Shown here: one piece after another, positions 35,818 through 46,921 of the stretch
How positions within the stretch are numbered: the stretch's first letter is position 1
How the letters are laid out: the number at the start of each line of letters is the position of its first letter
Assembly: GCF_013112245.1 (NCBI RefSeq)
Contig: NZ_WVRN01000001.1
Coordinates: forward strand, 475,001 to 539,000
DNA from: Ruegeria sp. HKCCD4315
GTDB taxonomy: Bacteria > Pseudomonadota > Alphaproteobacteria > Rhodobacterales > Rhodobacteraceae
Reading direction: 5' to 3'
Length of the DNA: 64,000 nucleotides
Made by a program: the position numbers and the translations under genes
Notes under the pieces: model-generated
Told to the model about the DNA's origin: nothing
Seen by the model: the letters and a program-made list of their open reading frames with translations, nothing else
The model's database searches: none

Positions 35818-37335
35818 TCACACATGCGCCACCTCCATTCCGTGGGCGCCGCCCATCATCAGGCCGATCTCGTCCACGGTTAGTCCTGTAGTCGGGCGCG
35901 GTGCGCTTAGCCGTCCTTCATTCAACGCCGCAAAGCTGTCCGAGATTTCCATCAGCTCATCCAGATCCTGGCTGATGCAGACCACGGCAGTCCCTTTGGC
36001 GGCCAGATCCAGAATGGCCTGCCGGATAGATGCCGCAGCAGCAGCATCCACGCCCCAGGTGGGCTGGTTTACAACCAGAACATCGGGGTTTTGCAGCACT
36101 TCACGACCGATCACGAATTTCTGCAGGTTCCCGCCAGACAAAGACCGGGCGGCATTCTCTGGACCCGGCGTGCGGACGTCAAAAGCGCTGATGATCTTTT
36201 CGGCAAAGCTCTTGGTTTCGGCCCACTTGAGGAAACCGTTGCTTTCCAGCCCTTCCCGCACCGATCCGGTCAGCAAGGCGTTTTCCGTCAGGCTCATATC
36301 CGGGGCTGCCGCATGACCCAGCCGCTCTTCGGGGGCCGTCAGCACACCCAGCTTGCGCCGCGCGGTGGGGCCGAGCTTGCCGATCCGCTGGCCGTTGAAC
36401 TTGATCGCATCCGCGGCGGTCAGAATTTCACCGGACAACACGCCCAGCAATTCATCCTGCCCATTCCCGGCAACGCCACCGATGCCCAAAACCTCACCCT
36501 TGCGGACAGTCATGTGGATGTTCTTCAGCGCTGTACCGAATTCCGAGGGCGACGGGACGGACAGTCCACTGACATCCAGCGCAATTTCACCAAATTCGCG
36601 CCCCGACCGTTCAGGCGTTTGCAGGGTTGATCCCACCATCATCTCGGCCATGTCCCGCGCGGAAGTTTCAGCAGGCACGCATTCGCCCACATTCTTGCCC
36701 AGCCGCAGGATCGTCGCGTGATCACACAGCGTGCGGATTTCTTCCAGCTTGTGCGAGATGTACAGGATCGACGTCCCTTCGGATCGCAGCTTGTTCAGCG
36801 TTTCAAACAGGATTTCGACCTCTTGCGGGGTCAGCACGCTCGTCGGTTCGTCCATGATCAACAGTTTGGGGTCCTGCAACAGGCAACGGATGATCTCGAC
36901 CCGCTGCCGCTCACCCGCCGACAGATCGCCAACCGTGCGATATGGGTCCAAAGGCAATCCGTAGGTCTCGGACACTTCGCGGATGCGCGAGGCCAGATCG
37001 CCCATCGGTGGCGGGTTCTCCATCCCCAACGCAATATTCTCGGCCACGTTCAAAGCGTCGAACAACGAGAAATGCTGGAACACCATCGCGATCCCGTCCG
37101 CCCGCGCGGCGCGCGGCTCGGGCGGCGCAAAAGGCTGACCTCGCAGCAGCATCGTGCCGCTGTCGGGCTTCACCAGCCCGTAGATCATCTTGACCAGCGT
37201 GGATTTGCCCGCGCCGTTTTCCCCCAGCAGGGCGTGAACTTCACCCTCGCCGATGTCAAAAGACACCTGATCATTGGCCACGACACCGGGATAGGCTTTG
37301 GTCAGCCCTTGCAGGCTCAGAAGTGGAGTGGTCAC
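35818..37335 (-). CDS. Nucleoside-type ABC transporter ATP-binding protein (tandem domains)
   Basis: 505 residues with two ATP-binding domains, like RbsA or NupO. Domain 1: Walker A GENGAGKS near residue 39, signature LSAGERQ, Walker B LLIMDEP. Domain 2: degenerate Walker A GGVAGNGQDE near residue 290, signature LSGGNLQK, and VVNQPTWGVD instead of a DEP Walker B, a normal asymmetry in this family. It precedes the two permease genes and overlaps the xdhC stop by four bases, tying transport to xanthine dehydrogenase production. Confidence 0.9.
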   Translation of the reverse strand: MTTPLLSLQGLTKAYPGVVANDQVSFDIGEGEVHALLGENGAGKSTLVKMIYGLVKPDSGTMLLRGQPFAPPEPRAARADGIAMVFQHFSLFDALNVAENIALGMENPPPMGDLASRIREVSETYGLPLDPYRTVGDLSAGERQRVEIIRCLLQDPKLLIMDEPTSVLTPQEVEILFETLNKLRSEGTSILYISHKLEEIRTLCDHATILRLGKNVGECVPAETSARDMAEMMVGSTLQTPERSGREFGEIALDVSGLSVPSPSEFGTALKNIHMTVRKGEVLGIGGVAGNGQDELLGVLSGEILTAADAIKFNGQRIGKLGPTARRKLGVLTAPEERLGHAAAPDMSLTENALLTGSVREGLESNGFLKWAETKSFAEKIISAFDVRTPGPENAARSLSGGNLQKFVIGREVLQNPDVLVVNQPTWGVDAAAAASIRQAILDLAAKGTAVVCISQDLDELMEISDSFAALNEGRLSAPRPTTGLTVDEIGLMMGGAHGMEVAHV

Positions 37336-38267
37336 GCGCTCAGGTCCTTCTTCAACTCGTTCTGCCGGGCCGGGCGCAACAGCTGCGCGGCAACGCCGAC
37401 GGCGATCATCTGCGGGTGTTTGCCCAGGTTCGGATCACCAATTGGACAGGTGATCCGGCTGATCCGCTCGGGCGAATGCCCAAGGGCCGCCAGCCGCGAC
37501 CGGAATCGCGCCCATTTCGTAGCCGAGCCGATCAGTCCCGCAAAGCCGAAATCATGTAAAAGCAGCCTGTTGCACAGCTCCAGGTCCAAATTGTGTGAAT
37601 AGGTCAGCACAAGATGCTCGGCATCGGTCGGTGCGTGTCGAACCAGTTCGGCCGGTTTGGTAACTGGAACCGTGGTAACTCCGGCGGCAATCGTGTCGGG
37701 AAACCGATCCAAGCCAGTGTCGATCCAGGTGATCGCAAGGTCGGGCAGCGGTGAGAGAACATCCACCAAAGCCCGTCCAACATGACCGGCACCCCAAATC
37801 CAAAGGTTCCGGTTTGGTTTGTGCACTGGCTCGATCATCCAGCCGTCAACCATCTGGGGTTCAGGTGTGATCCCCTGACCACGCGCAGTTGCCAGCAATC
37901 GTTTGACCGACAGCGGCATCTCTTCGCCTGATGTGGCGCGCGCGATGAGAGTTTCATCCAGCGTTTCCAGCGCCGCGCGGTCATAGACCTCGCTGAGCAA
38001 CGATACCGCGCCACCACAACATTGACCCATCTCGGGTCCAAGCGCGTGATGTGTCAGGAGCGAAGCCTGGGTCTGTGCCCGCGCCGCCTTGGCTGCTTGA
38101 TATTCCAGCGTCCCTCCGCCGATGGTGCCGCTTTGACTGTCCTTCCAGACAAGCATGGCTGCGCCAACCTCGCGCGGAGACGATCCTTTGATCCCGGCAA
38201 TAACCACCCGGACCACTCGTCCATGGGTTTCGACCGCCTCCCTCAAAGCCTCCAGGTCAAATCCCAT
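37332..38267 (-). CDS. xdhC: Xanthine dehydrogenase accessory protein XdhC
   Basis: 311 residues. XdhC binds and sulfurates the molybdenum cofactor and inserts it into XdhB. The start at ATG 38267 overlaps the xdhB stop (ATGA) and follows GGGAGG. N-terminal part: IKGSSPREVGAAMLVW, TIGGGTLEYQAAKAA and the Cys-containing GPEMGQCCGGAVSLL; C-terminal Rossmann-like half: NLWIWGAGHVGRALV, VLTYSHNLDLELC and CPIGDPNLGKHPQMIAVGVA. Confidence 0.92.
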   Translation of the reverse strand: MGFDLEALREAVETHGRVVRVVIAGIKGSSPREVGAAMLVWKDSQSGTIGGGTLEYQAAKAARAQTQASLLTHHALGPEMGQCCGGAVSLLSEVYDRAALETLDETLIARATSGEEMPLSVKRLLATARGQGITPEPQMVDGWMIEPVHKPNRNLWIWGAGHVGRALVDVLSPLPDLAITWIDTGLDRFPDTIAAGVTTVPVTKPAELVRHAPTDAEHLVLTYSHNLDLELCNRLLLHDFGFAGLIGSATKWARFRSRLAALGHSPERISRITCPIGDPNLGKHPQMIAVGVAAQLLRPARQNELKKDLSA

Positions 38268-40669
38268 CAGATGCCTCCCTTCATCCTTTGAACACCGCGC
38301 CAGACTTCTTCGGCCGTGGCAGGCGCGTCGAGCGCGGGGTAGGTATCGCCACAGGCCGCGACCGCGTTCGACAGGGCCAGCCATGCTGAGATGCCCAACA
38401 TGAAGGGCGGTTCGCCAACCGCTTTCGAGCGATAGATCGTGTCTTCGCGGTTCGCGCCATCCCAAAGCGCGACATTGAAAATGTCAGGCCGGTCAGAGCA
38501 GGCAGGGATCTTGTAGGTCGAGGGCGCATGTGTGCGCAGGTTGCCCTTGCCATCCCAGACCAGTTCCTCGGTTGTCAGCCAGCCTGCGCCTTGCACGTAA
38601 CCGCCTTCGACCTGCCCGATATCCAATGCGGGGTTCAGCGATGCGCCCGCGTCATGCAGGATGTCCGTGCGTAGAATGCGATTTTCGCCCGTCAGCATAT
38701 CCACAGCGACCTCGGAGACCGACGCGCCATAGGCGAAGTAGAAGAACGGGCGCCCCCGCCCTGCGATCCGGTCCCATTCGATCTTGGGCGTTTTATAGAA
38801 TCCAGTCGCCGACAAGCTGATCCGGCCCTGATAGGTCAACGCTGCGGCTTCGGCGAATGTGTATTTCTCTTCCCCAACCATAACGTGACCATCGGAGAAA
38901 CTGACCATCGATGGATCAGCCTGATGCCGTTCCGCCAGATAGTCTGCCATCCGGTCGCGGATCGTATCACAAGCGGCTTTCACTGCCATGCCGTTCAGGT
39001 CACTGCCCGAGGACGCCGCCGTGGCTGAGGTATTGGGCACCTTGGCTGTATCCGTGGCGGTGATTTTCACCATCTCAAGCGGAATGCCGAAGCGCGACGC
39101 GGCGACTTGCGCGACTTTCTGGAACAGGCCCTGTCCCATTTCCGTGCCGCCATGGTTCAGGTGGACCGAGCCGTCTTGGTACACATGCACCAGCGCACCT
39201 GCCTGATTGAGGTGGGTCAGCGTGAAGGAAATCCCGAACTTGACCGGAGAGAAGGCAATGCCTTTCTTGATCACGCTATTTTTTGCGTTCCATTCCGCAA
39301 TGGCGGCTTTTCGCGCGGCGTAGTCGCTGGATTTCAGCAGTGCATCGGTCATTCCGTGCAATTCGAAATCGCTGACCTCCATGCCGTAGGGCGTCGTGTT
39401 GCCACCGGCAGGAAGGGCGCGCACCGGCGCGTTCCCGGTTTCCACCGCGCCGCGGCTGGTCAGGTCCTCATGCGGGTCGGGGTGGCCCAGAGGTTTCTCC
39501 CGAGGCGCGACTTCAGCAACTGCATGTACAGGTTCATAGTAGTTCCGACGACGCAGCTCGACCGGGTCCAGCCCCAGTTCATGCGCGGCGTGATCCATCA
39601 CGCGCTCGATCCCAACCATCCCCTGCGGTCCGCCAAAGCCGCGATAGGCGGTGGCGGATTGGGTGTTCGTTTTCAACCGGTGGCTTTCGATCCGCGCATT
39701 GGGCAGCAGATAAGCATTGTCCGAATGCAACATGGCGCGGTCGGCGACGGGCAGGGACAGGTCCTGCGCCCAACCGCAGATGGCGTAGTGAAGGAACGAA
39801 ACGCCCTGAATATGCCCATGCTCATCGAACCCAGCCTTGTAGGAAATGCGGAACGCGTGGCGCTTGCCGGTGATGATCATGTCATCGTCGCGGTCATAGC
39901 GCATCTTGCAGGCTTTGCCTGTGGCACGCGCGGCAACGGCGCAAGCGACGGCCAGCGCGTTGCCTTGGCTTTCCTTGCCGCCAAAGCCGCCGCCCATGCG
40001 CCGGGTTTCGACCCGGACAGCATGCATCGGAACGCCCAACGCGTCCGCCACCTTGTGCTGAATTTCAGTCGGATGCTGGGTCGAGCTGTGCACCAGCATA
40101 TCTGCGCCTTCATTTGGCTCTGCCAAGGCGGCCTGACCTTCCAGGTAGAAATGCTCCTGTCCGCCCAGTTCGAACGTGCCTTCGATCACATGTGCCGCGC
40201 CTGCAATGGCGGCATCCGCATCGCCCTTGGCGTAAATACGCGGGCCATCCTCGAACCGGCTGTCTGCGGCAAGCGCTTCTTCGACCGTCAGAATTGGGGT
40301 TTCTTGGGCATAATCGATCTTGCCCAGACGTGCGGCCTTGCGCGCGGCCAGATGGCTGGTGGCGACGACCAGAAATACGGGCTGGCCGATATAGTGAACC
40401 GTGCCGTCCGACAGCAATGGTTCATCATGGATCGAGGGCGAGACGTCATTGGCGAAAGGCAGGTCCTCGGCCGTCATCACCATCACGACACCTTCGGCGG
40501 CCTTCACATCTGAAAGATCCATCGCGGTAATCTTACCCTTGGCAATCGGGCTGATACCAAATGCCAGATGCAGCGTGCCTTTTGGTGTCGGGATGTCGTC
40601 CACATAACGCGCCGAGCCGGACACATGCAGCGGTGCCGCGTCGTGGGGGAGGGGTTTGGTCACGCTCAT
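38267..40669 (-). CDS. xdhB: Xanthine dehydrogenase molybdopterin-binding subunit
   Basis: 800 residues, large subunit carrying the molybdopterin site. Start [20 protein letters not shown] with the family SARYVDDIP. Cofactor and active-site regions: [26 protein letters not shown] (catalytic-loop Arg), [17 protein letters not shown] and the C-terminal [11 protein letters not shown] (with the conserved Glu). Oxidises hypoxanthine and xanthine to urate together with XdhA. Translationally coupled at both ends (xdhA and xdhC overlaps). Confidence 0.95.
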   Translation of the reverse strand: MSVTKPLPHDAAPLHVSGSARYVDDIPTPKGTLHLAFGISPIAKGKITAMDLSDVKAAEGVVMVMTAEDLPFANDVSPSIHDEPLLSDGTVHYIGQPVFLVVATSHLAARKAARLGKIDYAQETPILTVEEALAADSRFEDGPRIYAKGDADAAIAGAAHVIEGTFELGGQEHFYLEGQAALAEPNEGADMLVHSSTQHPTEIQHKVADALGVPMHAVRVETRRMGGGFGGKESQGNALAVACAVAARATGKACKMRYDRDDDMIITGKRHAFRISYKAGFDEHGHIQGVSFLHYAICGWAQDLSLPVADRAMLHSDNAYLLPNARIESHRLKTNTQSATAYRGFGGPQGMVGIERVMDHAAHELGLDPVELRRRNYYEPVHAVAEVAPREKPLGHPDPHEDLTSRGAVETGNAPVRALPAGGNTTPYGMEVSDFELHGMTDALLKSSDYAARKAAIAEWNAKNSVIKKGIAFSPVKFGISFTLTHLNQAGALVHVYQDGSVHLNHGGTEMGQGLFQKVAQVAASRFGIPLEMVKITATDTAKVPNTSATAASSGSDLNGMAVKAACDTIRDRMADYLAERHQADPSMVSFSDGHVMVGEEKYTFAEAAALTYQGRISLSATGFYKTPKIEWDRIAGRGRPFFYFAYGASVSEVAVDMLTGENRILRTDILHDAGASLNPALDIGQVEGGYVQGAGWLTTEELVWDGKGNLRTHAPSTYKIPACSDRPDIFNVALWDGANREDTIYRSKAVGEPPFMLGISAWLALSNAVAACGDTYPALDAPATAEEVWRGVQRMKGGI

Positions 40670-42063
40670 GCCGACACCTCCAGCACATTGGTGATCTCGC
40701 CCTGGTCTTCGAGGAAATAGCGTTCCAGCATCGCTTTGGCCGTTTCCAGACGATAAGTTGCCGAGGCGCGCATGTCCGTGAGTGGTGAATAGTCCTCGGC
40801 AAAAGCGGGCAGCGCGGCCGCAACGGTCTCGCGTGTCCAGGGTTTGCCGATCAGCGCGGCCTCGACATGGGTTGCCCGTTTCGGGATACCGGCCATGCCG
40901 CCAAACGCAATACGCGCCTGTGTGACGGTGCCGTCCGAAACGGTCACATTGAAACAGCCGCAAACGGCCGAGATATCCTGATCGAACCGTTTGCTGAGCT
41001 TGTATGCCTTCAGCCTGTCAGGCTGACGCGGGAAGCTGACGGCTTCGACGAATTCACCCGGGGCACGATCCTGCTTGCCATAGTCAATGAAGAACTCTTC
41101 CAACTGGATCGAGCGGCGCGCATCCCCTTTGCGCAGATGTAGTTTTGCATCCAAAGCAATCAGGGCAGGTGGGTTGTCTCCGATAGGAGAGCCATTGGCG
41201 ATGTTGCCCCCAACGGTCGCTGCATGGCGGACCTGAACGCTGGCATAGCGGCGGATCATCTCGGCGTAGGACGGGTGAAGGTCGGCCAGGGCCTCTCCCA
41301 TGCGGTTCATGTCGACCATTGCACCGAAGCGGGCTTCGGTATCGGTGATCTTGATTTCTTTCAAGTCATCACAACGGTTGAGGAATATGACCGGGTCCAG
41401 ATCACGCAGCTGCTTGGTGACCCAAAGACCTACATCGGTTGCGCCAGCAACCAGAGTGGCGCTAGGGTGCTCGGCAAACAGAGACGCCAGTTCGTCAGCG
41501 CTGTTGGGGAGGAAGGGGGGCTCTGCCCCCCGGCCTGCGGCCTCCCTCCGAGGTATTTGTGAACAAGAGAAGGACCGGTCGTCGTTGATCCATTTTGGGG
41601 TTGGTTCAGCCTCGGCGGTTTTGGCGGCGCGGATAATTGGGGCGTAACCAGTGCAGCGGCACAGGTTCCCTGCAAGCTGGGTGTCGTGATCTGTTGCGCC
41701 ATTTGCATGACTGGCGACCATCGACATCACAAAGCCGGGTGTGCAGAACCCGCACTGAGATCCGTGCAGATCCACCATCGCCTGTTGCACCGGGTGGGCT
41801 TCGCCACTCGGGCCCCTGGCGCCTTCGACGGTGCGGACGGCTTTACCATGCAATTGGGGCAGGAACAGGATGCAGGAATTCAGTGCCTTGTGGCCGTCTT
41901 CATCCGTGACCATAACGGTGCAGGCCCCGCAATCGCCTTCGTTGCAGCCTTCTTTGGTGCCAGTCAGGCCGCGATCCTCGCGCAGCCAATCCAGCAGGGT
42001 CGCCGTTGGATTGACATCCGCCAGCTCCACTGTCTCTCCGTTCAGAAGAAACGTGATATTCAT
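40666..42063 (-). CDS. xdhA: Xanthine dehydrogenase FeS/FAD subunit
   Basis: 465 residues. Plant-type 2Fe-2S domain with Cys 40, 45, 48 and 64; second 2Fe-2S domain with Cys 104, 107, 135 and 137 (NLCRCTGY); FAD domain from about residue 190 ([26 protein letters not shown]). The linker between the second cluster and the FAD domain (about residues 164-184) is encoded by a hairpin repeat unit, so those residues are probably not of ancestral origin. Electron-transfer partner of XdhB. First gene of the xdhABC-transporter operon; no good ribosome site was seen before the ATG. Confidence 0.94.
   Translation of the reverse strand: MNITFLLNGETVELADVNPTATLLDWLREDRGLTGTKEGCNEGDCGACTVMVTDEDGHKALNSCILFLPQLHGKAVRTVEGARGPSGEAHPVQQAMVDLHGSQCGFCTPGFVMSMVASHANGATDHDTQLAGNLCRCTGYAPIIRAAKTAEAEPTPKWINDDRSFSCSQIPRREAAGRGAEPPFLPNSADELASLFAEHPSATLVAGATDVGLWVTKQLRDLDPVIFLNRCDDLKEIKITDTEARFGAMVDMNRMGEALADLHPSYAEMIRRYASVQVRHAATVGGNIANGSPIGDNPPALIALDAKLHLRKGDARRSIQLEEFFIDYGKQDRAPGEFVEAVSFPRQPDRLKAYKLSKRFDQDISAVCGCFNVTVSDGTVTQARIAFGGMAGIPKRATHVEAALIGKPWTRETVAAALPAFAEDYSPLTDMRASATYRLETAKAMLERYFLEDQGEITNVLEVSA
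41513..41572 (+). repeat. Hairpin repeat inserted in frame in xdhA
   Basis: Two G/C hairpins, GGGGGG-CTCTG-CCCCCC (41515-41531) and GGCC-TGC-GGCC (41532-41542), followed by GAGGTATTTGTGAACAAGAG and AAG up to 41572. The length of about 60 bases is a multiple of three and leaves the xdhA frame open. It resembles the intercistronic element at 35775. Confidence 0.65.
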
Positions 42064-42406
42064 TCGAGAAACCCGTCGCGTTACCCTGTTGCGCCCCTTA
42101 GGCCCTCCTTCGATGCGACGTAGAAAGAGCGGCGGGCGAAGTGCTTGCCGTAAGATGTTAGAAACAGCGCGGCTTATCTGGCAAGAAAAACTGCCTATAT
42201 GATGTACCATTACGAACGCACAGCATGCTTTTCCTGCTTTTGTGTAGAAGGCAGGCACTTGTAAATAAAGCGCTTTTTGAATGCGCAGCCCGTTCAATCC
42301 CGAAGCACCTTCTGAAAAAGCCGAATAATCAACGCCGATTTTTTGTGCATTCCAAAGCTGCGGTTCGCGCTTTTGCAACGCGACAGGCTGGGGTAGCTTA
42401 CCCCGC
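42064..42406. other. Divergent gap between xdhA and dnaE
   Basis: 343 bases hold the promoters of both directions. The part next to dnaE is AT-richer, but no operator palindrome, riboswitch or convincing -35/-10 pair was recognised. Confidence 0.5.
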
Positions 42407-45400
42407 ATGAGCAGTAATCTTCGATTCATTCACCTCCGCGTTCACACCGAATATTCACTGTTGGAAGGCGCTGTGCGGCTGAAAAAGCTGCCCGCATTGT
42501 GCGAGAAGATGGAGATGCCCGCCGTAGCCGTGACGGACACCAACTCGATGTTCTCGGCATTGGAGTTCTCGGTCACCGCAAGCGGCGCGGGTGTGCAGCC
42601 GATCATGGGGTGTCAGGTTGATCTGACCTACGTGCAGGCGCAACCGGGTGAGAAACCCAAAGCGCCCGCGCCTTTGGTGTTACTGACGCAATCCGAGGTT
42701 GGGTATGAAAACCTCATGAAGCTGAGTTCCTGCCTTTACGTGGACAAGGGCGGGCAGTTGCCACAGGTCACTTTGGACGAGCTGGCGGATCGGTCGGACG
42801 GTTTGATTTGCTTGACCGGCGGTCCGGACGGGCCGGTTGGGATGCTGCTGCAACAGGGTCAACGTCCTGCGGCTGAGGCGCTGGTGGATCGGCTGGCGGG
42901 CATGTTCCCGGATCGCCTTTACATTGAGCTTCAGCGCCATCCGGGTGAGGACGGCCAGCCAGAAGCGGAACGCCTGACTGAGCGCGGCCATGTAGAGATG
43001 GCCTATGCCAAAAACCTGCCGCTGGTCGCCACCAACGACGTCTATTTTCCGACCTCGGACATGTATGAAGCGCATGACGCGCTGATCTGTATCGCCGAAG
43101 GGGCTTATGTCGACCAGCAAGACGGCCGCCGCCGACTGACCGCACAGCATTATTTCAAGTCGCAGCAGGAGATGGTGACGCTGTTCGCGGACCTTCCAGA
43201 AGCGATTGAGAACACGGTCGAGATCGCCAAGCGCTGTGCCTTTATGGCCTATCGCCGCGATCCTATCCTGCCGAAATTTGCCGATGACGAAGTGGCTGAA
43301 CTGCGCCGTATCGCAAACGAGGGGTTGCAGAAACGTCTGGCAGTGATCCCCCACGCGGTGACGCCCGAGGAATATCAGGAACGGTTGGATTTCGAACTAG
43401 GCATTATCGAAGGAATGGGGTTCCCGGGCTACTTTCTGATCGTTGCCGACTTTATCCAATGGGCCAAGGATGAGGATATCCCGGTGGGACCGGGGCGGGG
43501 CTCGGGCGCGGGTTCGCTGGTGGCTTATGCGCTGACGATCACCGACCTTGATCCGCTGCGTTATTCGCTGCTGTTCGAACGCTTCCTGAACCCCGAGCGG
43601 GTGTCGATGCCGGATTTCGATATCGACTTTTGCATGGACCGCCGGGAAGAGGTGATCCGCTACGTTCAGCAGAAATATGGGCGCGACAAGGTGGGACAGA
43701 TCATCACCTTTGGTGCGCTTTTGTCGAAAGCTGCCGTGCGCGATATCGGGCGGGTTTTGCAGATGCCTTACGGGCAGGTGGACCGTTTGTCCAAGATGAT
43801 CCCGGTTGAGGGCGTCAAACCTGTTTCCATTGAAAAAGCGCTGAAAGACGAGCCACGCCTGCGGGAAGAGGCGCGGAACGAAGAGGTGGTGGATCGCCTT
43901 CTGACCTACGGCCAACAGGTCGAAGGATTGCTACGCAACGCATCGACCCACGCTGCGGGGGTGGTGATCGGGGACCGGCCTTTGGACGCACTGGTGCCTC
44001 TGTATCAGGACCCGCGCTCGGATATGCCCGCGACCCAGTTCAACATGAAATGGGTGGAACAGGCCGGGCTGGTCAAATTCGACTTTTTGGGCCTGAAAAC
44101 CCTGACCGTCATCCAGAACGCCATGGACCTGATCTTCAAGTCCGGTCGCCCTCTGCATATCGCTGCCGATGGCACCGAGCTTTACGAACCCGCTGAAGGG
44201 GCTGAGAACCAGATCAACGCCATCCCGCTGGACGATGAAGCGACATACAAGCTCTACTCGGCAGCCAAAACGGTGGCGGTGTTCCAGGTGGAATCCTCGG
44301 GCATGATGGACGCGCTCAAGCGCATGAAGCCGACCTGTATCGAGGATATCGTGGCCCTTGTGGCGCTGTACCGTCCGGGTCCGATGGAAAACATCCCGAC
44401 CTATTGTGAGGTGAAAAACGGTCTTCGCGAGATCACCTCGGTTCATCCACTGATCGACCATATCCTTGAGGAAACGCAGGGCATCATCGTTTACCAGGAA
44501 CAGGTGATGCAGATTGCACAGGTCATGGCGGGATACAGCCTTGGCGGTGCTGACCTGTTGCGCCGTGCGATGGGTAAGAAGATCAAGGAGGCGATGGACG
44601 CTGAGCGCCCCAAGTTTGAAAAAGGCGCGGGCGAGAATGGCGTGGATGCCAAGAAGGCCAGCGAGGTTTTCGACCTGCTGGAGAAATTCGCCAACTATGG
44701 CTTCAACAAATCCCACGCGGCCGCCTATGCGGTGGTCAGCTATCAGACCGGCTGGCTGAAGGCGAACCACCCGGTCGAGTTCATGGCGGGTGTCATGAAC
44801 TGCGATATTCATCTGACCGACAAGCTGGCGGTCTATTTCGAAGAAGTTCGCAAAGGGCTGGAACTGCCCTACGTGCCGCCATGTGTGAATCGTTCCATCG
44901 CGACGTTCGATGTAGTGAACGGTGAACTGGTTTATGCGCTGGGCGCGCTGAAAAACGTGGGCGTCGAGGCGATGAACCTTGTGGTTGAAGGGCGCGCGAA
45001 AAAACCGTTCGTCAACTTGTTTGACTTTGCGCGTCGTGTGGATCTGAAGAAAGTCGGCAAACGCCCGTTGGAAATGTTGGCGCGGGCCGGGGCGTTTGAC
45101 GAGCTCGACAAAAACCGCCGCCGTGTGTTCGAAAGCCTTGATCGTCTGGTGCAGTATTCGGCGGCGATTCATGAACAAAAGAACTCGAACCAAGTGTCTC
45201 TTTTTGGTGAAGCCGGTGATGACCTACCTGAACCTCGCCTGTCGCCGACGCCGGATTGGCTGCCTGCTGAACGGTTGAGCGAAGAGTTCAAGGCGATCGG
45301 TTTCTACCTCTCCGGCCATCCGCTAGACGATTACATGCCTGCGCTTAAACGCAAACAGGTCCTGACGTTGGATGAGGTGATGGAAAAGGCCCGCTCTGGC

Positions 45401-45907
45401 CCACTGATCGCCAAGATGGCTGGTGTTGTCGCCGGACGGCAGGAACGGAAATCGGCCAAGGGCAACCGTTTTGCATTTGCCCAGCTCTCGGACCCAACAG
45501 GCGCTTATGAGGTCACGCTGTTTTCAGATACATTGGAGAAATGCCGCGAGTTTCTTGAAACCGGCGCGCAGGTTGTGCTGACGGCTGAGGCAACGATGGA
45601 GGCCGACCAGCTCAAGCTGCTGGGTCGGTCGGTTGGACCGGCGGATTCGCTGGTGGCCGAAGCCGGGGCAACCGGGCTGCGTATTTTCGTTGATGAGGCG
45701 CAGGCGGTGTCAACCGTCGCCAAAGTGCTGGAAGACGCCGCGACTGCTGCCAAAGGCGCAGCGCGAGGTCCGATCCAACTGCTGCTGTTGGACCCAAGCC
45801 TGCCGGGTGACGTTGAAATGGATCTTGGGCGCGAGTTTCCGATCAACCCGCAGATCAAGGGGGCGATCAAATCGCTGGAAGGTGTGATGAGCGTCGAAGA
45901 GATCTGA
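42407..45907 (+). CDS. dnaE: DNA polymerase III subunit alpha
   Basis: 1166 residues, full-length replicative polymerase of the DnaE1 type. PHP domain at the N-terminus ([19 protein letters not shown]), palm with [15 protein letters not shown] and the catalytic aspartates in [15 protein letters not shown] (about residues 402-416), the conserved [11 protein letters not shown] and [13 protein letters not shown], an internal clamp-binding motif QVSLFGE near residue 930, and an OB domain ([18 protein letters not shown]). Single gene with its own promoter. Confidence 0.98.
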   Translation: MSSNLRFIHLRVHTEYSLLEGAVRLKKLPALCEKMEMPAVAVTDTNSMFSALEFSVTASGAGVQPIMGCQVDLTYVQAQPGEKPKAPAPLVLLTQSEVGYENLMKLSSCLYVDKGGQLPQVTLDELADRSDGLICLTGGPDGPVGMLLQQGQRPAAEALVDRLAGMFPDRLYIELQRHPGEDGQPEAERLTERGHVEMAYAKNLPLVATNDVYFPTSDMYEAHDALICIAEGAYVDQQDGRRRLTAQHYFKSQQEMVTLFADLPEAIENTVEIAKRCAFMAYRRDPILPKFADDEVAELRRIANEGLQKRLAVIPHAVTPEEYQERLDFELGIIEGMGFPGYFLIVADFIQWAKDEDIPVGPGRGSGAGSLVAYALTITDLDPLRYSLLFERFLNPERVSMPDFDIDFCMDRREEVIRYVQQKYGRDKVGQIITFGALLSKAAVRDIGRVLQMPYGQVDRLSKMIPVEGVKPVSIEKALKDEPRLREEARNEEVVDRLLTYGQQVEGLLRNASTHAAGVVIGDRPLDALVPLYQDPRSDMPATQFNMKWVEQAGLVKFDFLGLKTLTVIQNAMDLIFKSGRPLHIAADGTELYEPAEGAENQINAIPLDDEATYKLYSAAKTVAVFQVESSGMMDALKRMKPTCIEDIVALVALYRPGPMENIPTYCEVKNGLREITSVHPLIDHILEETQGIIVYQEQVMQIAQVMAGYSLGGADLLRRAMGKKIKEAMDAERPKFEKGAGENGVDAKKASEVFDLLEKFANYGFNKSHAAAYAVVSYQTGWLKANHPVEFMAGVMNCDIHLTDKLAVYFEEVRKGLELPYVPPCVNRSIATFDVVNGELVYALGALKNVGVEAMNLVVEGRAKKPFVNLFDFARRVDLKKVGKRPLEMLARAGAFDELDKNRRRVFESLDRLVQYSAAIHEQKNSNQVSLFGEAGDDLPEPRLSPTPDWLPAERLSEEFKAIGFYLSGHPLDDYMPALKRKQVLTLDEVMEKARSGPLIAKMAGVVAGRQERKSAKGNRFAFAQLSDPTGAYEVTLFSDTLEKCREFLETGAQVVLTAEATMEADQLKLLGRSVGPADSLVAEAGATGLRIFVDEAQAVSTVAKVLEDAATAAKGAARGPIQLLLLDPSLPGDVEMDLGREFPINPQIKGAIKSLEGVMSVEEI

Positions 45908-45992
45908 CACCGCTTTGTTGCCAGACAGTTAGCGCCTCGTTAGGCTGATCTGATAGAAATGTCTTTAGGTCATGCCATGGGAGGGCATTGAT

Positions 45993-46220
45993 ATGACGTT
46001 TGCAGGTCTCACGTTCAGAACAGTTCTATTTGGTGCGGCAGCATCGCTGGCTTTGGTGTCCGCCTCAGCGGGTCTGGCGGATGACAAGGATGACAAGAAG
46101 AAAAAGCAGACGATTGAAGGTGCTTTGATCGGTGCTGGCGTAGGCGCTTTGATCGGTGACGGCAAAGGGGCGGCCATCGGCGGTGTAGCCGGTGCAATTA
46201 TCGGACATAACTGGAAGTGA
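45993..46220 (+). CDS. Small exported glycine-zipper protein
   Basis: 75 residues from ATG 45993 (GGGAGGG nine bases upstream). Signal peptide to about SAGLA, a charged DDKDDKKKK stretch, then a glycine zipper (GALIGAGVGALIGDGKGAAIGGVAGAIIG) as found in outer-membrane-associated 17-kDa-antigen-like and YMGG-type proteins. It likely inserts in or associates with the outer membrane; the function is unknown. The next small exported protein gene begins five bases later. Confidence 0.7.
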   Translation: MTFAGLTFRTVLFGAAASLALVSASAGLADDKDDKKKKQTIEGALIGAGVGALIGDGKGAAIGGVAGAIIGHNWK

Positions 46221-46225
46221 TCGCC

Positions 46226-46594
46226 ATGCGTATGACCCTAACCAAGACCTTTGTTGCAGGGATTTGCGTGTCTCTATCCGGCGCTGCGCTGGCTGATGAG
46301 GCGGCGGAGCAGATGGTGCAGGACGCACTACCTGTTATGCACTACACCTGCGCCTCGATTGCGGAAGAGGCAGATGGCGACGAAGCTTTTGTTGTGTCCG
46401 TTGTTGAGAAGATGACGGCTCTTTCACTCTACAACCGGCAAATCAACATCGAAGACCACGCGACGACTGATGAGGAAAAAACCCAGCTGCGCGAAACCTT
46501 CATCGCTGCTTTGTCCGAGGGGTGCGCAGCAGACAAGAACGCCCTTTTGGGTGGTGTCGTCGACAATGCGGTGAAATCAACGCTAGGGCTGTAG
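46226..46594 (+). CDS. Small exported protein of unknown function
   Basis: 122 residues from ATG 46226 (ATG 46232 or GTG 46217 are alternatives). Signal peptide ending SGAALA, then a mostly helical, acidic mature part with two Cys (HYTCASIAEE, SEGCAADKN), probably a disulfide. No family recognised. Probably co-transcribed with the glycine-zipper gene just upstream. Confidence 0.6.
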   Translation: MRMTLTKTFVAGICVSLSGAALADEAAEQMVQDALPVMHYTCASIAEEADGDEAFVVSVVEKMTALSLYNRQINIEDHATTDEEKTQLRETFIAALSEGCAADKNALLGGVVDNAVKSTLGL

Positions 46595-46598
46595 CGCC

Positions 46599-46793
46599 TC
46601 AGTAATGTGGTGGGCGTTCGTCACCAAAGACAACACCGCCTGATCCTTCCTGCGCGCGTTCTGCCTCTCGTTGCAGCAGCATTTCGACCCGACGCGTCAG
46701 GCGGTCGATCTCACCTTGCTGACGGGTGACAACCGTGTTCAGTTCTTCGACCGTACGAGTCAGATGGGCGATCTGTTCTTCCAGATGCTGCAT
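46599..46793 (-). CDS. slyX: SlyX family protein
   Basis: 64 residues from ATG 46793, preceded by AAGGAGAG. Almost entirely a heptad coiled coil (MQHLEEQIAHLTRTVEELN ... EIDRLTRRVEMLL) with the family ending RPPHY. SlyX proteins are short coiled coils of unknown role. Divergent from hisS. Confidence 0.85.
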   Translation of the reverse strand: MQHLEEQIAHLTRTVEELNTVVTRQQGEIDRLTRRVEMLLQREAERAQEGSGGVVFGDERPPHY

Positions 46794-46921
46794 GGTGCTC
46801 TCCTTGATGTGCCGGTCATAGCGACCCTGTGCCGCCATGGCCAGAGAAAGCGCGCCTTGCCCCGATGCGGGCCATGGGATAGACCGCGCGCGGAACAAGG
46901 ACACTCCCGAGGACGCCCCAC

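Noticed and set aside
39107..40513. Long plus-strand open frame opposite xdhB
   Set aside because: Antisense shadow; the xdhB frame carries the molybdopterin motifs.
43931..45193. Long minus-strand open frame opposite dnaE
   Set aside because: Antisense shadow of dnaE.
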